This document shows positions 10,663-21,200 of a DNA stretch of 64,000 nt, one piece after another; the stretch's first letter is position 1; each line of letters starts with the position of its first letter. The DNA is taken from assembly GCA_020860515.1 (NCBI GenBank), contig JAJBUG010000051.1:80996-144995 (forward strand), read 5' to 3'. The translations under genes were made by a program, and so were the position numbers. The notes under the pieces were generated by a model. The model worked only from the letters and a program-made list of their open reading frames with translations. It made no database searches and was not told where the DNA came from. The DNA is from Bacteroidales bacterium (GTDB lineage Bacteria; Bacteroidota; Bacteroidia; Bacteroidales; Muribaculaceae).

Positions 10663-11982
10663 ATGAGACTTTTCACTTTATCTGTTTTTGCCCTTTCGCT
10701 GGGTCTTTCGGCGGCTGCCCAGGAGTATATCAACATTGAGCAGGATGGCTCGACCCTTGCTTCCTATGATGCCTCGATGGTAAGCGAACTCCGCTTCCTT
10801 TCGGGCGATGATGCTGCCGAAACATTGGCTCGCTACCAAGTGGCCAAAATCGAAATCAACACCGCTGGTGGCGCTCCTATCACATCAAAAGAAGATTACA
10901 TCGACTGCACTGTAGCAGTAGATTCGCCCTATGACGAATGGGATTTTGAGGCCGAGGCGGGGATCAGAGGCCGAGGCAACTCTTCATGGCTTTGGTACGA
11001 CAAGAAGCCCTATCGAATCAAGTTGAAAAAGAAAGCATCAATCATGGGTATGCCCGAGGGCAAGAGCTGGGTGCTCTTGGCCAACTACCGCGATCCCACC
11101 CATTTGATGAATACTTACGTGTTTGTGCTTGGCAAGATGCTTGGGCTGCCTTATACCAACGACACTCGCTATGCCGAGGTAACGCTCAACGGAGATTATA
11201 TCGGTCTATACCAAGTGACTGAGCAGGTGCAGCAAGGCAAAGGCCGCGTGAATGTTGACGAGGCCGCTGGCTATCTGATTCAACTTGATGCCGACGATGG
11301 CCCATATTACAGCCCCGAGGCAACCGACAATTTCTGGAGCAGTGTGTATGAAATGCCCGTATGCGTGAAGAATCCCGATGAGCCAACGGCTGAACAGCTC
11401 AAGCAGGTTAAGAATGACCTCCGTGATTTGGAGTATGCCATTATGGGTGGGGATTATGATGATATCAAGGCAGAACTGGACGTGCAGTCGATGATTGATT
11501 TTTTGATTATTCAGGAGTTGGTTTACAATGTAGAGCTGGATGCTCCACGCTCGATGTATATGCATCGTGATATCGACGGCGATCTCTGGCACATGGGCCC
11601 GCTGTGGGACTTCGACGCAGGCTATGACTTCGACTGGGGTCAGATGTACACGGGCCATCATTATTTCGATTCTTATAAGGAATTGGTGCTTGGCACAAAG
11701 CCCACTCGCCATGAAGGCACGATCTATTGGGTGCCGGAGTTCTTCAGCGATTTATTCTATATCCGAGCATTTGTGGAGGATTATCAGGCTCGCTGGACTC
11801 AGATTCGCAGCCTCGTGAATGCCGCCTGGCAGGAGACCCTGCGCTATGTGGATTACGATGCAATGCAGCGCAATGCCGACCGCTGGCCCATCGACCACAG
11901 CTACAGCACCGAAATCACAAAAATGGGCAACTGGCTCAAAAATCGCGCCAATTACCTCGACACCGTAATCGCCGGCTACTAA
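10663..11982 (+). CDS. Secreted CotH-like kinase family protein
   Basis: GIRGRGNSSWLWYDKKPYRIKLKKKASIMGMPEGKSWVLLANYRDPTHLMN and YAEVTLNGDYIGLYQVTEQV are CotH-family signatures; signal peptide from ATG 10663. Confidence 0.9.
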   Translation: MRLFTLSVFALSLGLSAAAQEYINIEQDGSTLASYDASMVSELRFLSGDDAAETLARYQVAKIEINTAGGAPITSKEDYIDCTVAVDSPYDEWDFEAEAGIRGRGNSSWLWYDKKPYRIKLKKKASIMGMPEGKSWVLLANYRDPTHLMNTYVFVLGKMLGLPYTNDTRYAEVTLNGDYIGLYQVTEQVQQGKGRVNVDEAAGYLIQLDADDGPYYSPEATDNFWSSVYEMPVCVKNPDEPTAEQLKQVKNDLRDLEYAIMGGDYDDIKAELDVQSMIDFLIIQELVYNVELDAPRSMYMHRDIDGDLWHMGPLWDFDAGYDFDWGQMYTGHHYFDSYKELVLGTKPTRHEGTIYWVPEFFSDLFYIRAFVEDYQARWTQIRSLVNAAWQETLRYVDYDAMQRNADRWPIDHSYSTEITKMGNWLKNRANYLDTVIAGY

Positions 11983-12090
11983 AGTGCGCTCCGCGCACTG
12001 GCTTGGTTGCTGTTACCATGAGTCGTGCGCTCTGCGCACTGGATTCAAATTTTTGCTATATTTGCAGTGTGATTTTAAATTTTACCCAAT

Positions 12091-12780
12091 ATGAAGAGGA
12101 ATTTGTTGATTATGCTGTTTCTGTCGGCTCTGTGTGCTGGGTTTGCCGTGGAGTTGACTGGGGTCGTGTGCGATGCCAAGGGCAAACCCAAGAAGGGCAT
12201 CGAAGTTCTGCTTGCCGATGATGTGAAGGTAAAAACAAAGAAGGATGGCATATTCAATATTGAGACCACCAAAGATTCCATCACACTGCAGGTGAGCCGT
12301 GACGAAACCCTCACAGTGCCAGTAAGAGGGGATAGAATGGTAATATTTTTGGAGAAAAAGCAAGCACGAGTAGAATACGACAACGATACATTGCATATAC
12401 CTTATGTAAAAGAGCTCAAATACTATAGCCAAGGCATCCTAATAAATCGTGAACAGATTGTAAAGAGTGGTGCACGTGACCTCTATGAACTGCTCAAAGG
12501 TCGTGTGGCAGGATGTGTGGTTAATGGAAATTTGATTAGTTTGCGACCCACAGGCAACCTTAGAGGCGAGATGAGAGGAGGAGAAGATTTAAAATCCAAT
12601 TTCGAACCGCTATTCTTTGTCGATGGCGTAGAGTGTCGCGGATCGGCTCAGGCTAATGTGCGTGCACCCATCGAAACCATCGAATCAGTTGAAGTGCTCA
12701 AAGATGGCACTATGTACGGTCTTCGTGGAGCAGCCGGTGCCATCCACATCACCACCATCAAAGGCGCCACCTCAAAATAA
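12091..12780 (+). CDS. Carboxypeptidase-regulatory-like plus TonB-receptor plug domain protein lacking a beta barrel
   Basis: GVVCDAKGKPKKGIEVLLADD, then LLKGRVAGCVVNGN, FFVDGVECRG, IESVEVLKDGTMYGLRGAAGAIHITT; stops right after the plug. Confidence 0.8.
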   Translation: MKRNLLIMLFLSALCAGFAVELTGVVCDAKGKPKKGIEVLLADDVKVKTKKDGIFNIETTKDSITLQVSRDETLTVPVRGDRMVIFLEKKQARVEYDNDTLHIPYVKELKYYSQGILINREQIVKSGARDLYELLKGRVAGCVVNGNLISLRPTGNLRGEMRGGEDLKSNFEPLFFVDGVECRGSAQANVRAPIETIESVEVLKDGTMYGLRGAAGAIHITTIKGATSK

Positions 12781-12812
12781 TAGCCAGAGGCATATCTGGA
12801 TTATAGAATAAG

Positions 12813-12850
12813 GAAAAAGGTCAAAAGGCACACGCCTTTTGACCTTTTTT
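12813..12850. terminator. Bidirectional intrinsic terminator
   Basis: Inverted repeat aaaaaggtcaaaaggc-acac-gccttttgaccttttt between the plug gene (+) and tRNA-Ser (-). Confidence 0.8.
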
Positions 12851-12851
12851 G

Positions 12852-12939
12852 CGGAATGACCGAGATTCGAACTCGGGAACCGGTTTTGCCGGTTACACGC
12901 TTTCCAGGCGTGCCTCTTCAGCCACTCGAGCACCATTCC
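12852..12939 (-). tRNA. tRNA-Ser (anticodon GGA)
   Basis: Minus strand ggaatggtgctcgagtggctgaagaggcacgccTGGAAAgcgtgtaaccggcaaaaccggttcccgagttcgaatctcggtcattccg: acceptor stem, long variable arm, GGA anticodon, TTCGAAT T-loop. Confidence 0.95.
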
Positions 12940-12972
12940 GTAATCTGCCTTTGCCGAAACTTTTTGTGAGTG

Positions 12973-12980
12973 CAAAGGTA
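12973..12980 (-). promoter_or_regulatory. Bacteroidetes -7 box (TACCTTTG) for tRNA-Ser
   Basis: TAnnTTTG consensus upstream of the tRNA 5' end on the minus strand. Confidence 0.6.
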
Positions 12981-13000
12981 AGACTTTTTTTTGAATTGAC

Positions 13001-13037
13001 AATCCACAAATATGCAAAAAATGCATATTTGTGGATT
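13001..13037. terminator. Perfect 16-bp hairpin downstream of proC, probable terminator
   Basis: aatccacaaatatgca-aaaaa-tgcatatttgtggatt. Confidence 0.6.
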
Positions 13038-13064
13038 TTGACTATGTGAAAGAACCCACAGGAG

Positions 13065-13871
13065 TTATTTCGGACATGAGGCGATAAGGCCGGCGATAAC
13101 AGCGGGAGTGAAGCCTGCAGCCTCCATGGCGTTGAGGCCCTTGATGGTGATGCCGCCAGCGGTGGTTACGCGGTCGATTGCTGCCTCGGGATGTTCGCCG
13201 GTGGCAAAGAGCAGCGCGGCTGCGCCGAGCATAGTCTGCAACACTGCCACCTTTGCCTCCTCCGGACGGAATCCGAGCTGTACGCCGCCCTCCATTGCTG
13301 CGCGCACATAGCGCATGGCGTAAGCGATGCCGCATGAAGCTATGGCTGTGCCAGCACCCATGTTATGCTCCTCAACCAGCATGGCGCGCCCAAGCTCGTT
13401 GAAAATGGCCAAGAGCTCGTCCTGCTGCTCCTTAGAGCATCGGCGGGTTGACATGAATGTCATGCTTTGCAGCACTGCGATGCCAGTGTTGGGAATGATA
13501 ACGGCGGTAGAAGGAATGTCCTCAGCGCCAATTACACCCAGCATATCATCAATCTTATCCAGTTTCATGCCGCCGATCACGGTAGCTATCAATTGATTTT
13601 TGAAATCGAGCACAGGCTTGATTTGCTCAAACACCTTCTCGGCCAGCCAAGGCTTCACCACCACCAGCACAAGGTCTTTGCCTTGCACAGCTTCGCAGTT
13701 GTTGGTAGTGGTTTTGATATTGGGATATTCTTCCTGGATTTTGTCGAGGGTAGGGCCGAATGGGTCGGCCACGGTAATGTCGGCTTCCTTGATGAGCGTG
13801 CCCTGAGCGAGGCCACGGGCGATGGCACCGCCCATATTGCCACCTCCGATGATTGCTACTGACTTTATCAT
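13065..13871 (-). CDS. proC: Pyrroline-5-carboxylate reductase
   Basis: MIKSVAIIGGGNMGGAIARGL nucleotide-binding motif; GSGTAIASCGIAYAMRYVRAAMEGGVQLG-type core and TTAGGITIKGLNAMEAAGF. Confidence 0.93.
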   Translation of the reverse strand: MIKSVAIIGGGNMGGAIARGLAQGTLIKEADITVADPFGPTLDKIQEEYPNIKTTTNNCEAVQGKDLVLVVVKPWLAEKVFEQIKPVLDFKNQLIATVIGGMKLDKIDDMLGVIGAEDIPSTAVIIPNTGIAVLQSMTFMSTRRCSKEQQDELLAIFNELGRAMLVEEHNMGAGTAIASCGIAYAMRYVRAAMEGGVQLGFRPEEAKVAVLQTMLGAAALLFATGEHPEAAIDRVTTAGGITIKGLNAMEAAGFTPAVIAGLIASCPK

Positions 13872-13903
13872 TGCGGGTAGATTTAGTAGTTGAAACTTTA
13901 CTG

Positions 13904-13911
13904 CAAAGTTA
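13904..13911 (-). promoter_or_regulatory. -7 box (TAACTTTG) for proC
   Basis: TAnnTTTG upstream of the proC start codon. Confidence 0.5.
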
Positions 13912-14034
13912 GCAAAAATTATTGAACAATCCAACGAAAACACGTGTTTTTAAATAGTAATCAGTCAATCGACACACTGAAAACACACTTCAACTATCAA
14001 CTCTACCTTTTTCAAACTCTAAAACTACAGAAAA

Positions 14035-15249
14035 ATGAAGCCACGTTTACTATTAGCAGTCCTTTTAGGAGGGGCAATGTCGTTCTCCTATGCCAGTGAG
14101 CCAGGCGAAAGCGTGCCAGGGCACATCGACACTTCCAAGATCACAATCAAGCCTTCGGGCCGCATCCTGATGGACGCAGCGGGATATTTCGGCGGCAATG
14201 GCGACCATAGCGCACTCGACGAGGGAGGCGGCAAATTCGTGTCAGGCCTTGCAGTGCCCGACGTGCGAGTGGGCGCCAAGGTAAGCTACATGAACTGGAA
14301 GGCCAAAATCGACATTGGTTATGCTTACCAGAGCCTTAGCATGAAGGATATTTTCTTGGAGTACGACTTTAACAAGGAGAATCTGGTGCGACTTGGCTAT
14401 TTCGTTCACCAATTCGGCTTGAATTCATGCACCAGCTCATCAATGAAGCCTACGATGGAGGAGGCCGTAAGCAACACATTCTTTGATGCCAATCCTCGTA
14501 ACTTAGGGGTGATGTACGTGCGCAATTCTCCCAAGTATCTTGGAGCAGTGAGTGCCTTTGTCGAGGGAAACGCAATGAAGAAACATGCCCAGGACATGGG
14601 CAAGCAAGGCTGGGGCGTGCAGACGCGCCAGGTATTCCGCCCCAAGGCTGCTACTGGCGACATCGTGCAGGTAGGCCTTAGCGTGAATTATCAGTCGCCC
14701 ACCTACAATTCAGATCCCGAACTCAACCACACCAGCTTCACCTACAGCGCCAATTTCCCAACTCGCGTAAGCCAAGTGACTGCGCTTGAGGCTCAGATCA
14801 CTAATGCACGCGGCGAAGTAAAGCTGTCGCCTGAGTTGCTGCTTTGCAAGGGAGGCTTGGCCCTGGAGGGCCAGTATTACTATATGAAAGTGTTCCGCAA
14901 GGATGGTTTCAAGGATTATAAGGCACAGGGCGTGTACGGCTGCATCCGAGGCATCCTCAATGGCAAGGTTTACACCTACAGCTCGAGCGACGGCGGCATT
15001 GCCACTCCCGATCCAGGCTCATGCGAACTGTTGGCAGCCTACAACTTCACCGATGCCAATGACGCGGTAGCAGGAATCAGAGGCGGTATTTTGAATGACT
15101 TCTCGCTGACATTCAACTACTATATCAATCCTTGGATGATAGTGCGTCTGCGCTACAGCTACACCGATGTGCATAGTCGCAGTCTCGAGGGTATGCTCCC
15201 GAGCCGACATGTCAACACCCTCCAAGCTCGCATCCAAATTATCTTCTGA
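14035..15249 (+). CDS. Phosphate-selective porin O/P family protein
   Basis: Signal peptide; GRILMDAAGYFGG, KIDIGYAYQSLSMKDIFLEYDF, VRLGYFVHQFGLN; terminal strand LQARIQIIF. Confidence 0.8.
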   Translation: MKPRLLLAVLLGGAMSFSYASEPGESVPGHIDTSKITIKPSGRILMDAAGYFGGNGDHSALDEGGGKFVSGLAVPDVRVGAKVSYMNWKAKIDIGYAYQSLSMKDIFLEYDFNKENLVRLGYFVHQFGLNSCTSSSMKPTMEEAVSNTFFDANPRNLGVMYVRNSPKYLGAVSAFVEGNAMKKHAQDMGKQGWGVQTRQVFRPKAATGDIVQVGLSVNYQSPTYNSDPELNHTSFTYSANFPTRVSQVTALEAQITNARGEVKLSPELLLCKGGLALEGQYYYMKVFRKDGFKDYKAQGVYGCIRGILNGKVYTYSSSDGGIATPDPGSCELLAAYNFTDANDAVAGIRGGILNDFSLTFNYYINPWMIVRLRYSYTDVHSRSLEGMLPSRHVNTLQARIQIIF

Positions 15250-15307
15250 TAAGAAATATGGTGTTGGGGTTTGTCGATTTAAGTTTGGTGGAATGATATA
15301 TTTTGTG

Positions 15308-15315
15308 TACATTTG
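15308..15315 (+). promoter_or_regulatory. -7 box (TACATTTG) for the exonuclease gene
   Basis: TAnnTTTG about 30 nt before ATG 15345. Confidence 0.5.
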
Positions 15316-15344
15316 CGGGAAATTTGAGGAAATTAGAGCGTAAT

Positions 15345-15977
15345 ATGGCCAAAGAATATAAATTTTTGTTTTTTGACACCGAACTTAGCGGTTACGACCA
15401 ACTTGTGAGCCTGGGCTATGTGCTGACCAATGGCGAGGGCGAGGAGTTGGAGGAGGGGTACTACCTGCTACGCCCCAACCGCCCCATTCGTCGCAGCACG
15501 GTGGCAATCCATGGCATCACTACCGAGGAGGCTCGCAAGGATGGGGTAGGGCTGAGCCGAGTGCTAACCCGATTTACCAATGTGGTGAAGAGGGCCGATG
15601 TGATACTTTGCTACGCAGCCTTTGGCGACTTGCTGTGCATGGGCATTTCCTACGAACATCTGCGCCGGCCATTCCCCTTGGACAAAGGCTCAGCCGTGGT
15701 GATTGACGTGGCATTTATGGCTGAAAAATACATGAAAGAGCATGGACTGACCAAGCCGGGCGAAACGCCGGGCTTGGATGCTGTGTATGCAGCCCTATTC
15801 CCTGGCGAGGACTATGATAGGCACAATTCGCTGGCCGATGCGCGAGCCACGGCCAAATGCTTCTGGCGCCTGCTCGGCGACGGCTATCTCACCATTAAGT
15901 CGATTTTCTCACAGGCTCGCGTGATGGAAATTTGCCATCAGCGAGATAGGAAAGAAAAAGAAAACGAAAATAATTGA
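15345..15977 (+). CDS. 3'-5' exonuclease (DEDD, DNA pol III epsilon-like)
   Basis: FLFFDTELSGYDQLVSLGYV, TVAIHGITTEEA, YDRHNSLADARATAKCF. Confidence 0.8.
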   Translation: MAKEYKFLFFDTELSGYDQLVSLGYVLTNGEGEELEEGYYLLRPNRPIRRSTVAIHGITTEEARKDGVGLSRVLTRFTNVVKRADVILCYAAFGDLLCMGISYEHLRRPFPLDKGSAVVIDVAFMAEKYMKEHGLTKPGETPGLDAVYAALFPGEDYDRHNSLADARATAKCFWRLLGDGYLTIKSIFSQARVMEICHQRDRKEKENENN

Positions 15978-16054
15978 AAAATAATTTGGCAAAATGTTGG
16001 AATTGTGATAAAAATTTTGTAATTTTGTGACCGAATCTAATTACACTCATTACT

Positions 16055-16354
16055 ATGAAATTTGAAATCACAATCGTTCACCAAGCAGAAGCCAAAATTG
16101 TTATTGAAGACCCCTCGGGCGATCGCCCTGAATTTGACACTTTAGAATCCGCACGCGAGTATGGCAGCCTTATTGGCATAGATGAATCAAGGTTTCGAAT
16201 CAAAGTTTCCCTGCAAGGGAAGGAGGCCGAAGGCCCGAATTTAGTAGATGCTATCACGAGGCTTATGCTTGAGTTTGGTTGGCGCATCGGTGCTGTGCAC
16301 GACGTGACCCACGATTCCACATTTCCTTCGTTAGGAAAGGCTTTACAGAATTAA
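16055..16354 (+). CDS. Hypothetical small protein (99 aa)
   Basis: ORF preceded by -7 box TAATTTTG (16020-16027) and followed by a strong terminator. Confidence 0.6.
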   Translation: MKFEITIVHQAEAKIVIEDPSGDRPEFDTLESAREYGSLIGIDESRFRIKVSLQGKEAEGPNLVDAITRLMLEFGWRIGAVHDVTHDSTFPSLGKALQN

Positions 16355-16397
16355 AATCAATCCTCCCAGGCTTTAATCCCTGGGAGGATTGATTTTT
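16354..16397 (+). terminator. Intrinsic terminator
   Basis: aaatcaatcctcccagg-ctttaatc-cctgggaggattgattttt. Confidence 0.85.
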
Positions 16398-16471
16398 ACA
16401 GAAATATCACTCAATTATGCACAAAAAATTGTAAAATGAGCAAAAAATGTGGATATGTCGGATTTTTTAAT

Positions 16472-16479
16472 TAAATTTG
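16472..16479 (+). promoter_or_regulatory. -7 box (TAAATTTG) for the acyl-CoA synthetase gene
   Basis: TAnnTTTG 37 nt before ATG 16516. Confidence 0.5.
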
Positions 16480-16515
16480 CAAAGTTAATTACACCTACGA
16501 ATCAAAACTTAGACT

Positions 16516-18174
16516 ATGCAAAAGAGAAATAGCCTGAATCTCTATATCCAGGATTCGGTGCGAGAGCACTGGAACTTGCTGGCACTGACCGACTTCCAAG
16601 GCATCAGCCTGCAATATCGCGACATTGGCCGCAAAATAGCCAAGCTGCACATACTGATGGAGGAAGCCGGCATCAAGAAAGGGGATCGCATAGCGCTGTG
16701 CGGTCGCAACAGCGCCCAGTGGTGCATTGCTTTCTTCGCTACCCTCACTTATGGAGCTGTGGTGGTGCCTATCCTTCATGATTTCCATCCTGAAAACATG
16801 CAGCATCTGGTCACTCACAGCGAATCAAAGCTGATGTTCTGCGATTCGGAAATTTGGGAGAATCTTGACCCCGAAGAAATGAAAACCCTCGATGCCGCTT
16901 TGCGCATCTCCGACTTCTCATTGCTCCTGAGCCGCAAGGATGAGATTCAGTATGCACGCAAGCATCTCAACGAGCTATTCGGCAAGAAATACCCCGACCG
17001 TTTCACCCAGGAAAATGTGGTTTACCATAAGGATGAGCCTGAAGAATTGGCTCTGATCAATTACACATCGGGTTCTACGGGATTCTCTAAGGGCGTGATG
17101 GTGCCTTACCGCGCGCTGTGGAGCAATCTCCAGTACTGCCTCGACCATCTCAATTTCCTGCAGCCAGGCGACAATGTGGTGTGCATGCTACCACTGGCTC
17201 ACATGTACGGCTTGATGGTGGACCTAATCCACTGCTTCAACCATGGCTGCCATCTCCACTTCCTCACTCGCCTGCCGTCGCCTACGATTATCATGAAGTC
17301 GTTCCAGGAGGTTAAGCCTAAGCTGATCGTGGCAGTGCCATTGATTATTGAGAAGATAATCAAGACCCGCGTGTTCCCGATGCTCGAAAAGCCTTTGATG
17401 AAGCTGATGCTGAAGGTGCCCTTTGTTGATGACAAACTGCTGAGCAAAATCAAGCTGAAGATTACGGAGGCTTTCGGTGGCAATGTGGAGGAGATTATTG
17501 TAGGTGGAGCTGGCCTAAACAAGGATGTGGAAGCATTCCTGCGCCGCATCAAGTTCCCATTCACCGTGGGCTATGGCATGACTGAGTGCGCTCCGCTAAT
17601 TGCCTATGCTCCCTGGCGCCAGATGAGGCCGCAGTCGTGCGGACGCATCGTTGACCGCATGGAAGCTCGCATCGACAGCCATGATCCAGCCCGAGTGCCT
17701 GGCGTGCTGTGGGTGAAGGGCGCAAACGTGATGCTCGGATATTATAAGAATCCCGAGGCTACAGCGGCTGTGATGAAGGATGGCTGGATGAACACTGGCG
17801 ACATTTGTACCCTCGACGAGGATGGCTACCTCTACATCCGTGGCCGCGACAAGAATATGATCCTCGGACCAAGCGGACAGAACATCTACCCCGAGGAAAT
17901 AGAGCAAGTGCTCAACAATCTGCCCTACGTGGCTGAGAGCCTGGTGGTGCAAGCTGCTGACGGACAACTCGAAGCCCTGATTTATCCCGACTATGACAAT
18001 GCCCAGAAGCAGGGAATGAGCGAAAGCGAAATCTACGATGTGATGCAGCAAAACATCAAGCAGCTCAACGCTGAGATGCCGGTTTATTCCAAGGTGAAGC
18101 ACATGTCGATAATGAAGGAGGAGTTTGCCAAGACTCCCAAGCGCTCAATCAAGCGCTATCTGTACCAGAGATAG
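16516..18174 (+). CDS. AMP-dependent synthetase / long-chain acyl-CoA ligase
   Basis: INYTSGSTGFSKGVMVP P-loop motif, VGYGMTECAPL, GWMNTGDICTLDEDGYLYIRGRDKNMI. Confidence 0.93.
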   Translation: MQKRNSLNLYIQDSVREHWNLLALTDFQGISLQYRDIGRKIAKLHILMEEAGIKKGDRIALCGRNSAQWCIAFFATLTYGAVVVPILHDFHPENMQHLVTHSESKLMFCDSEIWENLDPEEMKTLDAALRISDFSLLLSRKDEIQYARKHLNELFGKKYPDRFTQENVVYHKDEPEELALINYTSGSTGFSKGVMVPYRALWSNLQYCLDHLNFLQPGDNVVCMLPLAHMYGLMVDLIHCFNHGCHLHFLTRLPSPTIIMKSFQEVKPKLIVAVPLIIEKIIKTRVFPMLEKPLMKLMLKVPFVDDKLLSKIKLKITEAFGGNVEEIIVGGAGLNKDVEAFLRRIKFPFTVGYGMTECAPLIAYAPWRQMRPQSCGRIVDRMEARIDSHDPARVPGVLWVKGANVMLGYYKNPEATAAVMKDGWMNTGDICTLDEDGYLYIRGRDKNMILGPSGQNIYPEEIEQVLNNLPYVAESLVVQAADGQLEALIYPDYDNAQKQGMSESEIYDVMQQNIKQLNAEMPVYSKVKHMSIMKEEFAKTPKRSIKRYLYQR

Positions 18175-18220
18175 GTTTAAGGGTTAAGGATTAAGGCAAT
18201 CCTAAATCCCAAATCTTGAG

Positions 18221-21200
18221 ATGAAGACGGTGATAAAAATATTGCGGGTGCTGCCGATAATCGCCTTGCTGGCGATTATCGGCTTGCCTGTTTCTTTTTA
18301 TCTGCTGCTTTCGACCGATTGGGCGCAGGAGCGCCTATGCAATGCAGGCCAGGAAATACTCACCAACTTGCTTGGCACCGAGGTGACAGTGGGGAGCATA
18401 AATTACGCGCCATTCAACCGCATTGTGGTGAACAATATCCGAGTGGAGGACGATCAAGCCGACGGCGCTCTGTGGATAAGCAAGCTTGAGGGCCGCGTGG
18501 AATTTATCGACCTCATCAAGGATCAAAAGCTAATAATCGATTATGTGGTAATCGATGGCCTTACAGCTCGGCTTACACGAGGCGATGCATCTTCGCCGCT
18601 CAATATCCAAGGGATAATCGATAGATTTAAGAACAAGGAAAAGAAGGAAAGCTCATCGCGAGTGCATCTGAGCATCAACGATTTCCAGCTCACCAATAGC
18701 CAAGTGAGCTACGATGTGCTTGATGCCGAGCCAACTCCAGGCCGATTCAATTCCAATCATATCCTGCTCACGGAGATTGATTGCGAGGTGTATGTGCCAG
18801 TGCTGACCAACGATACCTACAAGGTGGAGCTAAACCAGCTTTCCGCCTACGAGCAAAGCGGCCTAAGGCTGAAGAATCTTCTGGCTCATGCTGAGTTTTC
18901 GCCTTATGGCGCAGAAGTGTCGCAACTTCAGGTGGAGCTGCCTAACAGCCTGATTTCATTCACCCCATTGGCAGTGGAGGGTGATTGGCAGAGCAAATTG
19001 CCCAAGCTTGGCACTCAGTTGCCAGTGGGTGTAGGTATCAGAAACGGCTCACATGTGTATCTGCCAGATTTGGCTCCGATAGTGCCGAAATTGGCCGACA
19101 TTAGCCAATATGTAGATTTGTCGGTTTTTGTCGAGGGCGTGGTGGATTCGCTTGACGTGAGCTATTTGGCACTAAGCGCCGAAGCAAGCCAACTCAGCTT
19201 GCACGGCAAGGGGAAGGTGTATGATATCACAGATTCAAAACAGACCCGACTTGAAAACATTGAAACTGAGTTGCGCTGCACCAACAATGATTACATCCTG
19301 CAATTGCTCAGCGATTTGGGCCTTAAATCATCGCCCCTTTTGACCCAGGCATTGGAAGCATGTGCTGAGCCAGTGGTTACGCTGGCCTATGATGGCACAC
19401 TGCGCCGAGGCAAAGGCACGATTAGTCTTGAGTCAGATGCTGGCAATGTGAGCGCCGAAGGGGCTTTTATGTTAGCAGGGAAGAATTGTGAGATAGATGC
19501 AGCCGCTGCTCTGGAGAATTTTGACCTTGGCACAGTGCTTGGCGCTCACGATCTGGGCTACTGCACAGCAAATGTCGAGGCAAAGGGAAACTTGGGAAAA
19601 TTGATTGATGGCGAGGCCGAGCTGAATGTGGACCATCTGCATTTCAGAGGCTATGACTATCAGGATTTGAAACTCAAGCTGACTGCCGAGGACAATTCGT
19701 ATGTGGTAAATCTTAAGAGCGATGACCCGAATGCGAGGCTGTCGCTCTATGGCCATGCCAATCTTGGTGAGGCCAAAAGCGCCGAAATGGTGGCTCGCTT
19801 GTTTGCGGTGAATCTCGACACTCTGAATCTCTATAATAAATATCCTGGCTACCGGATTTCAGGAAATATTCAGGCTAAAGGCGAAGGACAGAGTTTGGCC
19901 CGCTTCAAGGCCGATGCGCGAATTACAAATCTGCATTATGTGAATGATGAGGGAAGCGGGTTATCTGTCAGCAAGATAGTGGCTGATGCTGACAATACCG
20001 ATGGCCTTGGCGAGATTAACATTGACTGTGATTTCTTGCACGGTTCGGTGCAAGGGCAGTATAACTTCGCAAGCATAGGGCAGTCGGTGGATTTGCTGAT
20101 GGCTGAGGTATTTCCGAGCTATGCCGACAATGTGAATCGCGCACGTCACTCCGACGAGGATATTGAGAGTCTTGGAAATAATTTCAATTTTGATTTCACG
20201 GTAAGCGATGCTGAAAATGTGTGCCAATTCTTTGGCTTGCCAGTGTCAATACTCGATCCCGTGAATATCAATGGCGAACTATGTGATGCTGAGCACAGGG
20301 CCAACGTAAATGTGGATGCTCCGTGGCTGATACAGGGAAACAATCTGGTGGAAAGCACCAATGTGTCGGTGCAGCTTGATGGATTGCAGCAGACGGGCAT
20401 AGTGTATGCAACTACCCATTATCCCACCCAGAAGGGCCCTATGGATATGACTGCCACCATCAATGCCGAGCATGACAAGCTGGCCACGAATGTGGATTGG
20501 CAGATAGTGCGCGACAATCCCATCAACGGCAATATCAAATTTGACACATCGATCTACAAGGACGAAGCGCGCAAGCTGTGCGTGGATGTGGCATTTCAGC
20601 CTGGCTTGATTAATTTTGGCAATGAGGTGTGGAACATTCGCCCCAGCCATATCTTTTATCAGGATAAATTTCTCAATGTTGACCATTTTGCCTTGGAAGC
20701 TCCTACTCAGAGCGTAATCATCAATGGCACAGCCAGTCAATATCCTCAGGATAGGCTTAAGGTTAAGCTCAATGGCATACAGCTGCTCGACATTTTTGAA
20801 ACACTCAACATCGACAAGGCTCTGATTTGCGGCAACGCCACTGGCACCCTGCTGGTGTCGGAGCTGTTTGCCAAAACTCCCAATATCGAGAGCACCGACT
20901 TCTTCGTGAAGGATATGGGCTACAACGGCTGCGTGCTTGGCGACGGCGACATCAAGATTACCTACGACGCGCCGAAAGCCGCATTTTGCTTTGACGCTGT
21001 GCTTGACCAGGCTGATGGCCGACAGTCAAAAATCAAGGGGTCGATTATTCCTGCCGAGGAGTATCTCGACTTTGACTTTGATGCCGACCATGTGAAGGTG
21101 GGCTTCCTGAAGCCATTTATGGATGCATTTTGCAGCGACATTGAGGGCTACGCTTCGGGTAAGGCTCATCTGTATGGCACTTTCAAATACATCGACCTGG

